A stretch of 64,000 nt of DNA from Roseiarcus sp963742305 (lineage in GTDB: Bacteria; Pseudomonadota; Alphaproteobacteria; Rhizobiales; Beijerinckiaceae): positions 124,001 through 188,000 of the forward strand of contig CAVULN010000023.1 of NCBI GenBank assembly GCA_963742305.1, given 5' to 3'. Positions 1 through 11,335 of this stretch are shown piece after piece. Under the pieces are notes generated by a model. It was given only the letters and a program-made list of their open reading frames with translations, was not told the origin of the DNA and did not search any database. The translations under genes and the position numbers were made by a program. Numbering within the stretch: the first letter of the stretch is position 1; each line of letters begins with the position of its first letter.

Positions 1-1296
1 GACGCCGAGCGCGCCCGAGCGCGCGAGCACGAAGGCGATGATGAAGGACGAGAAAATGACCGAGAACCGGCTCCACGAATAGACGAATCCGGCTGCGCGG
101 GCCCGGATGCCGGTCGCGAACAGCTCCTGCTGGTAGGCGTGGAAGCTGAACGACATGATGTTGGCGGCGAGCGTCAGCGCGAGGCCCATCGCGATGATCA
201 GCGCCGAGCCGCGCGCCTGGGCGAAAACGAGGCCGCAGACGAGGATTGCGCCCGCCGAGGCGACGATGATCCATTTGCGCTCGAACCTGTCGCCGAGAAA
301 GAAGCCGATCAGGGGTCCGACCGGCGCGGCAAGGGCGATCAGGGTCGTATAGCCAAGGCTGTGCGAGACGGTGATCCCCTGGCTGACCAAGAGCGAGGGG
401 ACCCAATTGGCGAAGCCGTAGAATCCGATCGTCTGAAAGATGTTGAAGACGCTCATCAGGATGACGCGGCCGCGAACGCCTGGAACCCAAAGGTCAAGAA
501 AGCCGCTCGCCGGCGAAACCGGCTCCTCGGGGCCGGGCGGGGGCAGCGGCCGGCCGTACTCCGCCTCGACCTTGGCTTCGATGGCGCTCAACACCCGGTC
601 CGCCTCGTCGAGCTTCCCATGCTTGGCGAGCCAGCGCGGGCTCTCCGGGAGGCCAAGCCGCAAATAGACGACGACCGGCGCGGCGAGCGCCCCGATCAGC
701 ACCACCCAGCGCCAGCCCTCGAGCCCCAGCGGCGCGATCGGCACGAGCAGCCAGGCGAGGAAGGAAACGACCGGCACGCAGACGAAGCCGATCGCCTGGT
801 TGACGGCGAAGGCGCGCCCGCGCAGCCCCTTGGGCGCAAGCTCGCTCAAATAGGCGCCGATCGTCACGATCTCGACGCCAAGGCCGATGCCGGAGATCAG
901 CCGCCAGAAGTTGAGGCCAGCGGCGTCGTGCTGCAACGCCACCATGACGTTGGCCGCGGAGTACCAGAGCAGCGACCAGGTGAAGATCGCGCGGCGGCCG
1001 AAGCGATCGGCGAGAAAGCCGCACAGGAGGGTGCCGATGAAGAGGCCAGTGAACAGAGCGGCGATGAAGCTCGCGACCCCCGTCGCGCCGAACAGTCCCC
1101 GCGTCTGCGCGGTCAGCACGCCCGACTTGACGAGACTGGGCGCGACATAGGCCGAGAACAGCAGGTCGTAGAGCTCGAAGAACATGCCGAACCCGAGCAG
1201 CGCGACGATCGTCCAGATCGTGCGCGTCGCCGGCAGCCGGTCGATGCGGGCCGAAATCGTGCCCGGGCTTAGCCGCGCTGCGCCGCTCACGTTCAT
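1..1296 (-). CDS. MFS sugar/metabolite transporter (partial, 3' end outside window)
   Basis: Reading leftwards from an ATG at 1296, preceded by a GGAGGAG ribosome site, the frame stays open for 432 codons to the window edge, so the C-terminus is missing. The protein has an N-terminal cytoplasmic stretch and then many hydrophobic segments. The loop after TM2 carries the MFS signature GFLADRFGRR, and a later segment reads ATGIRARAAGFVYSWSR, as in the sugar-porter/metabolite:H+ symporter branch. Expected role: proton-coupled uptake or export of a small metabolite across the inner membrane. The substrate cannot be read from the sequence. It is transcribed away from the long upstream gap at 1297-1694. 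The family is clear; the substrate is unknown. Confidence 0.85.
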   Translation of the reverse strand, partial: MNVSGAARLSPGTISARIDRLPATRTIWTIVALLGFGMFFELYDLLFSAYVAPSLVKSGVLTAQTRGLFGATGVASFIAALFTGLFIGTLLCGFLADRFGRRAIFTWSLLWYSAANVMVALQHDAAGLNFWRLISGIGLGVEIVTIGAYLSELAPKGLRGRAFAVNQAIGFVCVPVVSFLAWLLVPIAPLGLEGWRWVVLIGALAAPVVVYLRLGLPESPRWLAKHGKLDEADRVLSAIEAKVEAEYGRPLPPPGPEEPVSPASGFLDLWVPGVRGRVILMSVFNIFQTIGFYGFANWVPSLLVSQGITVSHSLGYTTLIALAAPVGPLIGFFLGDRFERKWIIVASAGAILVCGLVFAQARGSALIIAMGLALTLAANIMSFSFHAYQQELFATGIRARAAGFVYSWSRFSVIFSSFIIAFVLARSGALGV

Positions 1297-1694
1297 GGCC
1301 CTCCTCCCGACGCCCGCGCGCGCCTCGCGCGCTTACGCAAAGAAGACCCGCGGTTCAGGCGCCTGTCAAATGGTCCGGGCTTTCCTTGGCTGGAACTGAA
1401 GCCGAGCCTCCTGAGACCGAAGCGCCTGAACTGGCGGAGAGGAAGGCCCGGCTCGTTCCGCGGAAGGGCCATGCTCGCCCAATGGGAGGCTCCAGGCGCC
1501 AAATCCTGGCGCCGACTCAATCGTTTCAATCGTTTAGGCGCCTTTTTCTGTCACTCCCTCGGGGTCATCGCGCCGGAGGACGCGCCTTGCGAATATATAC
1601 AAATACATAATGTATGTAAGCATAGGCGGCAGGCGCGCGGAGCGCCTCCGCCGCGGCCAGCGGGCAATCGCCCAGGCTGAACCGGCTCAGGACA
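1297..1694. promoter_or_regulatory. Intergenic region with AT-rich perfect palindrome (1603-1615)
   Basis: No gene is supported in this 398-base gap. It holds an AT-rich patch at about 1591-1620, unlike its GC-rich surroundings, with the perfect 13-bp palindrome ATACAT-A-ATGTAT at 1603-1615 and a TATATA-like run just before it. This could be an operator and promoter for the leftward MFS gene, about 300 bases downstream. GGCGCC inverted repeats lie around 1496-1543. Regulatory function is inferred from composition only. Confidence 0.3.
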
Positions 1695-2096
1695 CTACAT
1701 CTGCTTCAGCGCCGTGCGGTCGAGGCTCAAAGGGCCAGGGCCCGCGAAGACGAAATAAAGGAAGATGAAGCAGTAGAGGACGGCCAGTTCTCCGCCATTG
1801 GCGAGCGGATAGACCGAGCGCGGCGCGTGCGCCATGAAATAGGAGAAGGCCATTTCGCCGGACAGGACGAAGGCCACGACCCGGGTATAGGCCCCCACGA
1901 CAAAAAAGGCCCCGCCGACCGTTTCGAGAATCGCCGCGAGAATGAGCAGTCCGCTCAGCGAGGGGACCGGCGAGGGGGTGGGAAAGCCGAAGAATTTCGA
2001 CAGGCCATGCTGAAGAAACAGAAGCCCGACGACAATGCGCAGAATGCTGAGGACATAAGGCCTCAGCCTCTCTATCCGGGTGTAAAGCCAGTTCAT
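1695..2096 (-). CDS. DoxX family membrane protein
   Basis: This 133-residue protein has four hydrophobic segments and the DoxX-family features SILRIVVGLLFLQHGLSK in TM1 and an ETVGG motif entering TM2/3. DoxX-like proteins are small inner-membrane proteins, some linked to quinone or thiol redox and some to metal or RiPP operons (BufD). The start at 2096 follows a GAGAGG sequence. It lies downstream of ccmB on the same strand with a gap of about 180 bases, so co-transcription is possible but unproven. The specific role is unknown. Confidence 0.8.
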   Translation of the reverse strand: MNWLYTRIERLRPYVLSILRIVVGLLFLQHGLSKFFGFPTPSPVPSLSGLLILAAILETVGGAFFVVGAYTRVVAFVLSGEMAFSYFMAHAPRSVYPLANGGELAVLYCFIFLYFVFAGPGPLSLDRTALKQM

Positions 2097-2277
2097 TGGC
2101 GCCTCTCATTTTGCCTGGCCGCGTCCCGTATGTCGGCCAGGGAACATTCGCGTTTACCCTGCGGCGGCCGCCTGAGCCAACTTTTTGGCTCGCGGGCTTC
2201 CCTGTCTCGTGACCGCGATGCCGGATCCCGTTCGGTTGATCGGACCCGGCAGCGGCGCTTATCGGGCAGGGTTGATA

Positions 2278-2956
2278 TCACTCGCGTGCGTATCTGAGAG
2301 CCGCCGCGGCGGCGAAGGGCGCGGCGGCGACCGACGCCAGCGACAGCGCGCATAGCACGAGGAACGGAGGCAGAAACGGCGCCGCGCCGCCGCTCGCGGC
2401 CGAAGCCGCCGCGACGCCGAAGATGAGCACCGGAATCGTCAGCGGCAGCGCCAGCACCGCCATCAGCAGGCCCCCGCGTCTCAGCGAGACGGTGAGGGCC
2501 GCCCCGATCGCGCCGACCATCGTCAGCGCCGGCGTGCCGGCGGCAAGACTCGCGGCGACGAGCGCGAGCGGACCCGGCGCCATCGCCAGCATGAGTCCGA
2601 ACAGCGGGCTTAGGACAACGAGCGGCAGCGTGCTCGCCGTCCAGTGCGCGGCGCACTTGACCAGCACCGCGACCTCGAGCGGCAGCGACCCATTGATGAG
2701 AAGGTCGAGCGAGCCGTCGTCGTGATCGGCCTGGAACAGCCGGTCGAGTCCGAGCAGGGTGGCGAGCAACGCCGGCGATCCAGAGAACCGCCGGTCCGAA
2801 CCGCGCGAGCAGGTTGAGGTCCGGTCCGAGCGCGAACGGCATGACCGCGACCAGAATGAGAAAGAACACGACGCCGACCGATGCGCCGCCGCCGATGCGC
2901 CGCGCGATCCGCCACTCGCGCAGGAACAGGGCGAGGGCAGGGGTCATGGCCCTCAC
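2278..2956 (-). CDS. ccmB: Haem exporter permease CcmB, frameshifted
   Basis: CcmB is the permease of the CcmAB ABC complex that works with CcmC and CcmE in cytochrome c maturation at the inner membrane. The N-terminal part (LFLREWRIARR, then TM1) is read from 2956 or from an in-frame ATG at 2947. Near 2769-2775 the frame breaks after AVLWIAG and continues in the next frame as LLATLLGLDRLFQAD, the family's conserved segment, through five further hydrophobic segments to the stop at 2278. One base changed at the break gives a normal-length CcmB of about 220 residues. The start overlaps the ccmA stop, indicating coupling. The family is certain. Whether the break is real or an error is open; because the gene is conserved I favour error. 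Confidence 0.85.
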
Positions 2957-3597
2957 GCCGCCGCGTCTCGCGCCGCGCCAAGCTTGAGCTCCCGCGCGCC
3001 GATGAGGCCGAGGGCGCCGTGGGCGGCGACCACGAGGATCCCCCCGTCTTGCAGATGCGCGCGCATGATGGCGCCAAGCGCGGCCTGAGCGGCGGCGTCG
3101 AGCGCGGTCGCCGGCTCATCGAGGAGCCAGACCGGCCGCCTGGCCATGACGAGGCGGGCGAGCGCGACGCGCCGTCTCTGTCCGGCGGAGAGGAGGCGGG
3201 CGGGAAAATCGATCGCATGGGCGAGGCCGAGCGCCGCGAGCGCCGCGAGTTGCGCGGCCCTCGAGGGATCGCCGCCAAGGATCGCCGCCGCGAAGGCGAG
3301 GTTCTCGCCCGCGGTCAGCGCGCTCTTCACTCCGTCCGCATGGCCGAGATAATGCGCCTGCTCGCCGACCGTGCGCTCGCTGTCCCCGCCGTCGAGCGCG
3401 AAGCCGCCGGCCTCGACCGGCAGGAAGCCGGCGAGCGCTCTCAGGAGGGTCGTCTTTCCCGCCCCGTTCGGCCCGGTCACGATCAGGCCCATGCCCTCGC
3501 GCGCTTCAAAGGACACGCCGGCGACGACCCGCCGCCCGCCGCGCTCGATCGTCAGGTCCCACCCCCTCAGGCGCATCCGGTCTCCATCCAGGCGCAA
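2953..3597 (-). CDS. ccmA: Haem exporter ATP-binding protein CcmA
   Basis: The 214-residue ABC ATPase has Walker A GPNGAGKTT, signature LSAGQRRR and Walker B VWLLDEP, the compact size of CcmA, and is followed directly by ccmB with overlapping stop and start. CcmA hydrolyses ATP to release haem-loaded CcmE during c-type cytochrome assembly. The start at 3597 is the first ATG; a second ATG at 3576 is possible. The neighbouring gene order (ccmA-ccmB divergent from acnA, here with an SDR between) is common in Rhizobiales. Confidence 0.93.
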   Translation of the reverse strand: MRLDGDRMRLRGWDLTIERGGRRVVAGVSFEAREGMGLIVTGPNGAGKTTLLRALAGFLPVEAGGFALDGGDSERTVGEQAHYLGHADGVKSALTAGENLAFAAAILGGDPSRAAQLAALAALGLAHAIDFPARLLSAGQRRRVALARLVMARRPVWLLDEPATALDAAAQAALGAIMRAHLQDGGILVVAAHGALGLIGARELKLGAARDAAA

Positions 3598-3627
3598 AGG
3601 CCCCAGGCGCTTCGTGCCCGAAAAAGC

Positions 3628-4350
3628 TCACAGAAACGCCACTCCGCCATTCACCGCGACGGTCTGGCCGGTGATGAAGCCGTTGCCGATGATCATGACC
3701 GTCGCCTCGGCGACCTCTTCCGGACGTCCCATGCGTCCGACGGGAATGCGGGCCGCGACGCCCGCGGCCTTGAGCGCTGCGCCCATGTCGGTGTCGATCG
3801 GGCCGGGCGCGATGGCGTTCACGGTGACGCCGTCCTTCGCCGTCCGCGCCGCATAGCCGCGAGTTAAGCCCTCGAGCCCGGCCTTGGAGGCGTTGTACAC
3901 GACGCCGAGCAGGCCCGCCCCCCTCGCGGCGGCGGAGGAAATGTTGACGATCCGCCCCCAGCGGCGCTCGCGCATCCCGGGCAGGATCGCCTCGGTGCAC
4001 AGGAACGCCGATTTCAGGTTGACCGCTATCCCGAAATCGAAGTCCGCCTCGCTCTCGCCGCCAATCGCGGCGCCGGCGTTGTTCACCAGCACGTCGACCG
4101 GGCCGAGTTCGCCCAATACGCGCGCCGCCATCGCGTTGACCTGGGCGCTCGCGGAAACGTCGGCCTGCGCCGCGATGGCGCGTCCGCCGGCGGAACGGAT
4201 TTCAGCCACGACGGCCTCGGCGTCCTCGGCGCGGGTGTGGAAATTGACCGCGACCGCGGCGCCGCGCTCGGCGATCGCGAGCGCTATCGCCCGCCCGATG
4301 CCGCGCGAGGCGCCGGTGACCAGGGCGACGCGCCCTTGAAGATCGATCAT
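3628..4350 (-). CDS. SDR family oxidoreductase (FabG-like)
   Basis: This classical 240-residue short-chain dehydrogenase has the NAD(P) glycine motif TGASRGIG near residue 13, NNAG near residue 90, a catalytic serine strand (INISSA), the Y-N-A-S-K active site and a C-terminal QTVAVNGG tail. It resembles 3-oxoacyl-ACP reductases, but many SDRs with other substrates look the same, so the reaction is given only as NAD(P)H-dependent reduction or oxidation of a carbonyl/alcohol. It is intact, 30 bases upstream of ccmA on the same strand and divergent from acnA. Confidence 0.88.
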   Translation of the reverse strand: MIDLQGRVALVTGASRGIGRAIALAIAERGAAVAVNFHTRAEDAEAVVAEIRSAGGRAIAAQADVSASAQVNAMAARVLGELGPVDVLVNNAGAAIGGESEADFDFGIAVNLKSAFLCTEAILPGMRERRWGRIVNISSAAARGAGLLGVVYNASKAGLEGLTRGYAARTAKDGVTVNAIAPGPIDTDMGAALKAAGVAARIPVGRMGRPEEVAEATVMIIGNGFITGQTVAVNGGVAFL

Positions 4351-4473
4351 GATCCGCCTCGCTAAAAGTTTCTCACGCGCCCGTTTGCGCCAAATGACGG
4401 CGTGTCTAGCCTCTGCGGGCGATTATATCTATAAGGCGCCCATCCCCCCGACGCCTTGTCCGGAGCGCCCCCA

Positions 4474-7187
<2,714 letters not shown>

Positions 7188-7218
7188 CTCGGGCGATCGC
7201 GGGCGGCCCCGGGCCGGT

Positions 7219-7800
7219 TCAGCCCCACAGCTTCCTCGTGTCGAGCCAGCGCGTGCGTCCGCCCCGCCGGCTCGCCTCGTCCATCATGTGCTTGGCGCCG
7301 CCCGGACCGTCGCCGCCCTCGCCGTTCCAGAGACAGACGAAGTCGAGCCTGTCGGCGCCGAAGCGTGAGGCGCGGTCGAGCATCCAGCGGTTGTTGCGCT
7401 CGTAAGGGTCCTCGCCCTCCTGCGGGAGCCCGAGTTCGCGAGGCGCGACATGAAGGACGCCGCGCGCCTTCGCGGCGAAGAAGCGGGCGCGCCAGTCCTT
7501 GTCGGCGAAGTCGACCGATTCTTCGAGGAAGGCGGGCTCCTCGAAGGGGATATAGAGTTCGAGCCGGGCGCCGCGGGCGAGCGCGGTTTCGGCGAACAGA
7601 AGATCGCCGCCGCAGGCGCCGCCGCAGACGCCAAGGTCGTGCGCGCCGAGAGCGAGGTCAGCCAGCGCGCTGGCGATCGCTCGCGCCGCGATCGGCTCCT
7701 TGTCCGGCGGAAAGCGCGGCCTGGCGCGTCCGGGCGCGTCGATCATGTGGCCGCTGAACAGGACAATCTTGCGCGGCGGCTTGGGGCTGGACTGAGGCAT
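7219..7800 (-). CDS. Conserved hypothetical protein, Rossmann-like (SLOG-resembling)
   Basis: This 193-residue protein of unknown function starts at ATG 7800. Visible features are a first strand VLFSGHMID, a glycine-rich turn GVCGGACGGDLLF, then LELYIPFEEPAF and a C-terminal FVCLWNGEGGDGPGG stretch. The strand-GG-helix pattern resembles nucleotide-binding Rossmann/SLOG folds. From memory, similar segments occur as C-terminal parts of TPR or cyclase signalling proteins; here the domain stands alone. It converges with acnA. No catalytic role can be assigned; nucleotide sensing is conjecture. Confidence 0.6.
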   Translation of the reverse strand: MPQSSPKPPRKIVLFSGHMIDAPGRARPRFPPDKEPIAARAIASALADLALGAHDLGVCGGACGGDLLFAETALARGARLELYIPFEEPAFLEESVDFADKDWRARFFAAKARGVLHVAPRELGLPQEGEDPYERNNRWMLDRASRFGADRLDFVCLWNGEGGDGPGGAKHMMDEASRRGGRTRWLDTRKLWG

Positions 7801-7994
7801 GCGCTCGCGTCTCCGCTCATGGCTTCAGGCCGACGCCGCGCCGGCGTCGCAGGCCGCCCGGGAATGTTCGGGCTCCCGCGCGGCGAAGGATTCGGACGTT
7901 GACGATTGGTGGGAGCGAGGGCCAGCCGCCCGCTTGCCCGCAGGCCCCGGGCGCCCCATTGTTTGCGCTTCCTCCAAGACGCGAGAAGCCGCTC

Positions 7995-9179
7995 ATGAGT
8001 TCCTTCGTCCTTCCCTACGCGCCCGGCGAAACGCTGGGGTTTATACCGGAAAGGCTCGAGAGGCTCACCGAGATCATGGCGCGCGCGGTCGCGGAGAAGA
8101 AGGCGCCCGGCGTCTCGATGCTGATCGCCCGCCACGGCAGAATCGCATACCGGGAGACGGTCGGGACGATGCGCCCGGGCGGGCCGCCGATGGCGGAGGA
8201 TGCGATCTTCCGCATCTATTCGATGACCAAGCCGATCGTTTCGGTCGCGGCGATGATGCTGGTCGAGGAGGGACGGCTCCTCATCACCGATCCGGTGTCG
8301 AAAACGATCCCCGCCTTTGCTGGCGTGAAGGCAGGCGTCGTCAACGGCGGCAGGCTCGACCTTCAGCCGCTGAGGCGCCCGGTCACGGTCCAGGATCTGA
8401 TGCGCCACACGTCGGGACTGACTTACGGCTTCACCGGGGTCTCTCCGGTCCAGAGCCTGGTCAAGGCCGCGAATGTCATGGATGCGAACCGGACGCTGGC
8501 CGAAAATGTCGCGGCGATGGCCGCGCTGCCGCTCATGCACCAGCCGGGCGAGGTCTGGGAATATGGCTTGTCCACCGACGTGCTCGGGCGGGTCGTCGAG
8601 GTCGTCGAGGGCGCGAGCCTGAGCGAAACATTGCAGCGCCGCATCTTCGAGCCGCTCGGCATGACCGACACCGCCTTCTTCACGGCCCCCGACAAGGTCG
8701 CCCGGCGCGCCGATCCGTTCCCGTCCGACGTCATGGACGGCGCTCGCGTCGACTCTGTGAACGCGACGGCGGCGCCCAAATTCGAATCCGGCGGCGGAGG
8801 CCTCCTGTCGACGCTCGCCGACTATGCCCGCTTCGCCGCCATGCTGAGCTTCGGCGGCTCGCTCGACGGCCGGCGCATCCTCTCCCCCCGGACGCTCGCC
8901 TTCATGGCGAGCGATCACCTCGGCGCGGGCGTGAGGAAGGATCACTTCCTGCTCTGGCCCGGCCACGGCTTTGGCCTCGGCTTCGCGGTGCGCGCCGATC
9001 CCGGAAGAGCGCCGACCGCCGGCAGCGTCGGCGAGTTCTTCTGGGGCGGCATGATGGGCACGGCGTTCTGGGTCAGCCCGCGCGATTCGCTGTTCGCGAT
9101 CCTCATGGTCCAGAGCCCGGAGAACCGCGCTTATTTTCGCGAACTGTTCCGCAACCTGGTCAGCGCCGCGATCGCCTGA
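7995..9179 (+). CDS. Serine hydrolase, beta-lactamase/esterase (class C-like) family
   Basis: The protein is 394 residues from ATG 7995. An in-frame TTG at 7899 would add an unconserved, proline-rich leader. The nucleophile motif S-M-T-K is at residues 76-79, the second motif is Y-G-L in EVWEYGLSTD, and the third region GGMMGTAFW resembles the HxG-type strand with the histidine replaced. Such proteins include esterases, D-aminopeptidases and PBP-like hydrolases. No signal peptide is evident, so a cytoplasmic esterase-type role is more likely than beta-lactam resistance. It is intact; substrate unknown. Confidence 0.85.
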   Translation: MSSFVLPYAPGETLGFIPERLERLTEIMARAVAEKKAPGVSMLIARHGRIAYRETVGTMRPGGPPMAEDAIFRIYSMTKPIVSVAAMMLVEEGRLLITDPVSKTIPAFAGVKAGVVNGGRLDLQPLRRPVTVQDLMRHTSGLTYGFTGVSPVQSLVKAANVMDANRTLAENVAAMAALPLMHQPGEVWEYGLSTDVLGRVVEVVEGASLSETLQRRIFEPLGMTDTAFFTAPDKVARRADPFPSDVMDGARVDSVNATAAPKFESGGGGLLSTLADYARFAAMLSFGGSLDGRRILSPRTLAFMASDHLGAGVRKDHFLLWPGHGFGLGFAVRADPGRAPTAGSVGEFFWGGMMGTAFWVSPRDSLFAILMVQSPENRAYFRELFRNLVSAAIA

Positions 9180-9189
9180 GCGCCACGCC

Positions 9190-9627
9190 TCACCACACCC
9201 CGGTGTTGGCCATCGACGCCCACGGCTCGGCGGGCGGCTTCGATTCGCCCTTCTGGATGAGCTCGATCGAGATCGAGTCGGGCGTGCGGATGAAGGCCAT
9301 GTGGCCGTCGCGCGGCGGGCGATTGATGGTCACGCCGGCCTTCTGGAGCTTGGCGCAGGTCGCATAGATGTCGTCGACGGCATAGGCGAGGTGGCCGAAA
9401 TTGCGCCCGCCTTTGTATTCCTCGGGGTCCCAGTTGTAGGTGAGCTCCACCGTCGGCTTGCGGCTCGCCCTGGCCTGCTCGGCGTCATCGGGGGCGGCGA
9501 GAAAGACGAGGGTGAACCGGCCCTTTTCGTTCTCGATGCGGCGCGTCTCGACAAAGCCCATGAGTTCGAAAAACGCGATCGTCTTCTTGAGGTCGGTCAC
9601 GCGGATCATCGTATGCAGGTATTCCAT
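9190..9627 (-). CDS. gloA: Lactoylglutathione lyase (glyoxalase I)
   Basis: The 145-residue VOC-fold enzyme starts at ATG 9627 after an AGAGGA ribosome site. Candidate metal ligands match glyoxalase I: His5 in MEYLHTM, Glu in PTVELTYNW, His in NFGHLAYAV and Glu in SISIELIQKGE. It isomerises the hemithioacetal of methylglyoxal and glutathione to lactoylglutathione in the cytosol. It is convergent with the serine hydrolase. Upstream lies a repeat-rich region separating it from the divergent CDF gene. Intact. Confidence 0.88.
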   Translation of the reverse strand: MEYLHTMIRVTDLKKTIAFFELMGFVETRRIENEKGRFTLVFLAAPDDAEQARASRKPTVELTYNWDPEEYKGGRNFGHLAYAVDDIYATCAKLQKAGVTINRPPRDGHMAFIRTPDSISIELIQKGESKPPAEPWASMANTGVW

Positions 9628-9710
9628 GGTTCCTCTTGCGGTTTGCTTCGCGGATGGCTTGGGAGCATAACGCCTTCGGCCTCGAGGGGAAGCCCCCGGG
9701 TGAGCGCGCG

Positions 9711-9810
9711 CCGCTCCTCGCTCCGAGGAGCGGAGCCACGGGCGACGCGTCTCGAAGAACGCTCCAGCAGGCGCGGGCGGGGCCGCGAACTGGACCATCC
9801 TTCGAGACGC
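9711..9810. repeat. Intergenic palindromic repeat element
   Basis: Two nested inverted repeats are visible. CCGCTCCTCG (9711-9720) pairs perfectly with CGAGGAGCGG (9724-9733) around a 3-base loop. GCGTCTCGAAG (9747-9757) pairs with CTTCGAGACGC (9800-9810). The string CATCCTTCGAGACGC followed by CCTCGGGATGAGG is, from memory, a dispersed repeat in Rhizobiales intergenic DNA. It lies between gloA and the CDF gene and is probably non-coding. Confidence 0.6.
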
Positions 9811-9833
9811 GAGGTGTTGCCTCGCTCCTCGGG

Positions 9834-11315
9834 ATGAGGCCTCGGGACACGGGACCGATCCAAAGGATCGTTGGAAGCCGCCCCGGACACGATGGACGAC
9901 TCGCCTTGGCAACCAAGCCGCGCCATCCCCCCGACGACCACCCGGCGCTGAAGCGGCGCGCGGCGGCGGCCTCGATCGCCGCAAGCACGGTCCTGGCGGC
10001 GGTGAAGTTCGTTGCGGGCCTGGCTTCGGGCTCGCTCGCGCTGCTCTCGGAAGGCGCGCACAATGTCATCGACGTTGGCGCGAGCGCGCTCACCTTCTTC
10101 GCGGTGCGCGAGGCGGACAAGCCCGCGGACTCCGATCATCCGTTCGGCCACGCCAAGATCGAGGCGGTGGCCGCGCTGGCGGAAACGGGTTTTCTCGCCG
10201 CGCTCTCGATCGGCGTGGCGATCGCAGCGGTCATGCGCATCCGGGCGCCGGGCGGCGCGGTCGATGTCAATGCTTTCGCCATCGGCGCGATCCTGCTCTC
10301 GATCGCCGTCGACGTGGTGCGCTGGCGGGCGCTGACCCATGTGGCGCGCCTGACCTCGAGCCATGCGCTCAGCGCCGACGCGCTGCACTATTCGAGCGAT
10401 CTCGTCGCCTCCGTGCTTGTCCTCATCGGGCTTGCGGCGACACGCGCCGGCTACCCCCATGCCGACGCGTTCGCCGCCCTTGGCGTCGCCGCGTTCATCG
10501 CCGCCGCCGGCTATCGTCTTGGCCGGGAGACGATCGACGCGCTCGTCGACCGCGCGCCCGACGGGCTGACCGACGCCATCCGCGCGCTCGTCCTGCACGA
10601 GACCAGCGTCGCGGGAATCGAGGCGATCCGGCTGAGACCCAGCGGTCCCAAGATCGTGGGCGACGTGATCCTGTCGGTGTCGCGCACGCTGCCGCTCGAA
10701 CGGGTGGCGGCGCTCAAGGCCGAGCTTCAGGCGCGCATCGTCCAGCGCTGGCCCGAGGCCGAATTGACCATCACCGCCAACCCGCTCAAGCTCGACGACG
10801 AGACGATCCTCGAGCGCGTGCTGGTGATCGCCGCCCGCCGGGGCCTGCCGGTGCATCATGTCGTCATCCAGGACATCGAAGGGCGCAAGACCGTCGCGCT
10901 CGATCTCGAAGTCGACGGCGCGATGGCGCTCGGCGACGCTCATCGGCTGGCCTCCGAGCTCGAGGACGCGATCGCCGACGAGATCGGCGAGGGCGTCGAG
11001 GTCGAGACCCACATCGAGCCGGCTGAGCCCGAGGTCAGCGGGCAGCTGGCCGATCCCGGTCTCGCGCGCCGCATCGAAGCTTCGCTCGCCGCATCGGCCG
11101 CGGCGCAAGGGCGCCTGCGCGACATCCACGACGTCAGGGTGCGCGAGACCCCGGGCGGCGTGTTCGTTCTCTTCCATTGCCGCGTCGACGCCGAAACGCC
11201 GGTCGAGACCGTTCACGACGCCGTCGATTCGCTCGAACGCTCGGTACGGAAGGCTTTTCCCGAAGCGCGCCGCGTCGTCGGCCACGCCGAGCCGGCCGGG
11301 ACGGAGGCAGGCTAG
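9834..11315 (+). CDS. Cation diffusion facilitator (CDF) with three C-terminal ZT-type domains
   Basis: The N-terminal half has six predicted TM segments with CDF metal-site motifs: EGAHNVIDVG in TM2 and HALSADALHYSSD entering TM5. This suggests Zn/Fe/Mn export driven by protons. Unusually, three ferredoxin-like dimerisation domains seem to follow: IRALVLHE...LTITANP, LERVLVIAAR...ETHIEP and LRDIHDVRV...GHAEP, giving about 490 residues against the usual 300. The start is uncertain: ATG 9834 (used), or TTG 9906, nearer the first TM and outside the repeat region. Metal specificity is unknown. Confidence 0.82.
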   Translation: MRPRDTGPIQRIVGSRPGHDGRLALATKPRHPPDDHPALKRRAAAASIAASTVLAAVKFVAGLASGSLALLSEGAHNVIDVGASALTFFAVREADKPADSDHPFGHAKIEAVAALAETGFLAALSIGVAIAAVMRIRAPGGAVDVNAFAIGAILLSIAVDVVRWRALTHVARLTSSHALSADALHYSSDLVASVLVLIGLAATRAGYPHADAFAALGVAAFIAAAGYRLGRETIDALVDRAPDGLTDAIRALVLHETSVAGIEAIRLRPSGPKIVGDVILSVSRTLPLERVAALKAELQARIVQRWPEAELTITANPLKLDDETILERVLVIAARRGLPVHHVVIQDIEGRKTVALDLEVDGAMALGDAHRLASELEDAIADEIGEGVEVETHIEPAEPEVSGQLADPGLARRIEASLAASAAAQGRLRDIHDVRVRETPGGVFVLFHCRVDAETPVETVHDAVDSLERSVRKAFPEARRVVGHAEPAGTEAG

Positions 11316-11324
11316 CTAGCTAGC
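11311..11324. repeat. GCTA tetranucleotide run containing three CTAG sites
   Basis: GCTAGCTAGCTAGC overlaps the stop codon of the CDF gene. CTAG is rare in most proteobacterial genomes, and three consecutive copies are unusual. CTAG is also the target duplicated by the IS1380-family element at 16409-18033, so this could be a hotspot or scar, but chance cannot be excluded. Confidence 0.4.
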
Positions 11325-11335
11325 GCTCGCGGCCT

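Noticed and set aside
139..1272. Long rightward open frame opposite the MFS gene
   Set aside because: Its translation is low-complexity and highly charged, typical of an antisense shadow in GC-rich DNA; the opposite strand has clear MFS motifs.
1496..1546. Rho-independent terminator (GGCGCC repeats then TTTTT)
   Set aside because: No rightward gene ends here, and the 6-bp palindromes can pair in several ways.
9606..11285. 559-codon leftward frame opposite the CDF gene
   Set aside because: Antisense shadow; the rightward frame has six TM segments and CDF metal motifs.
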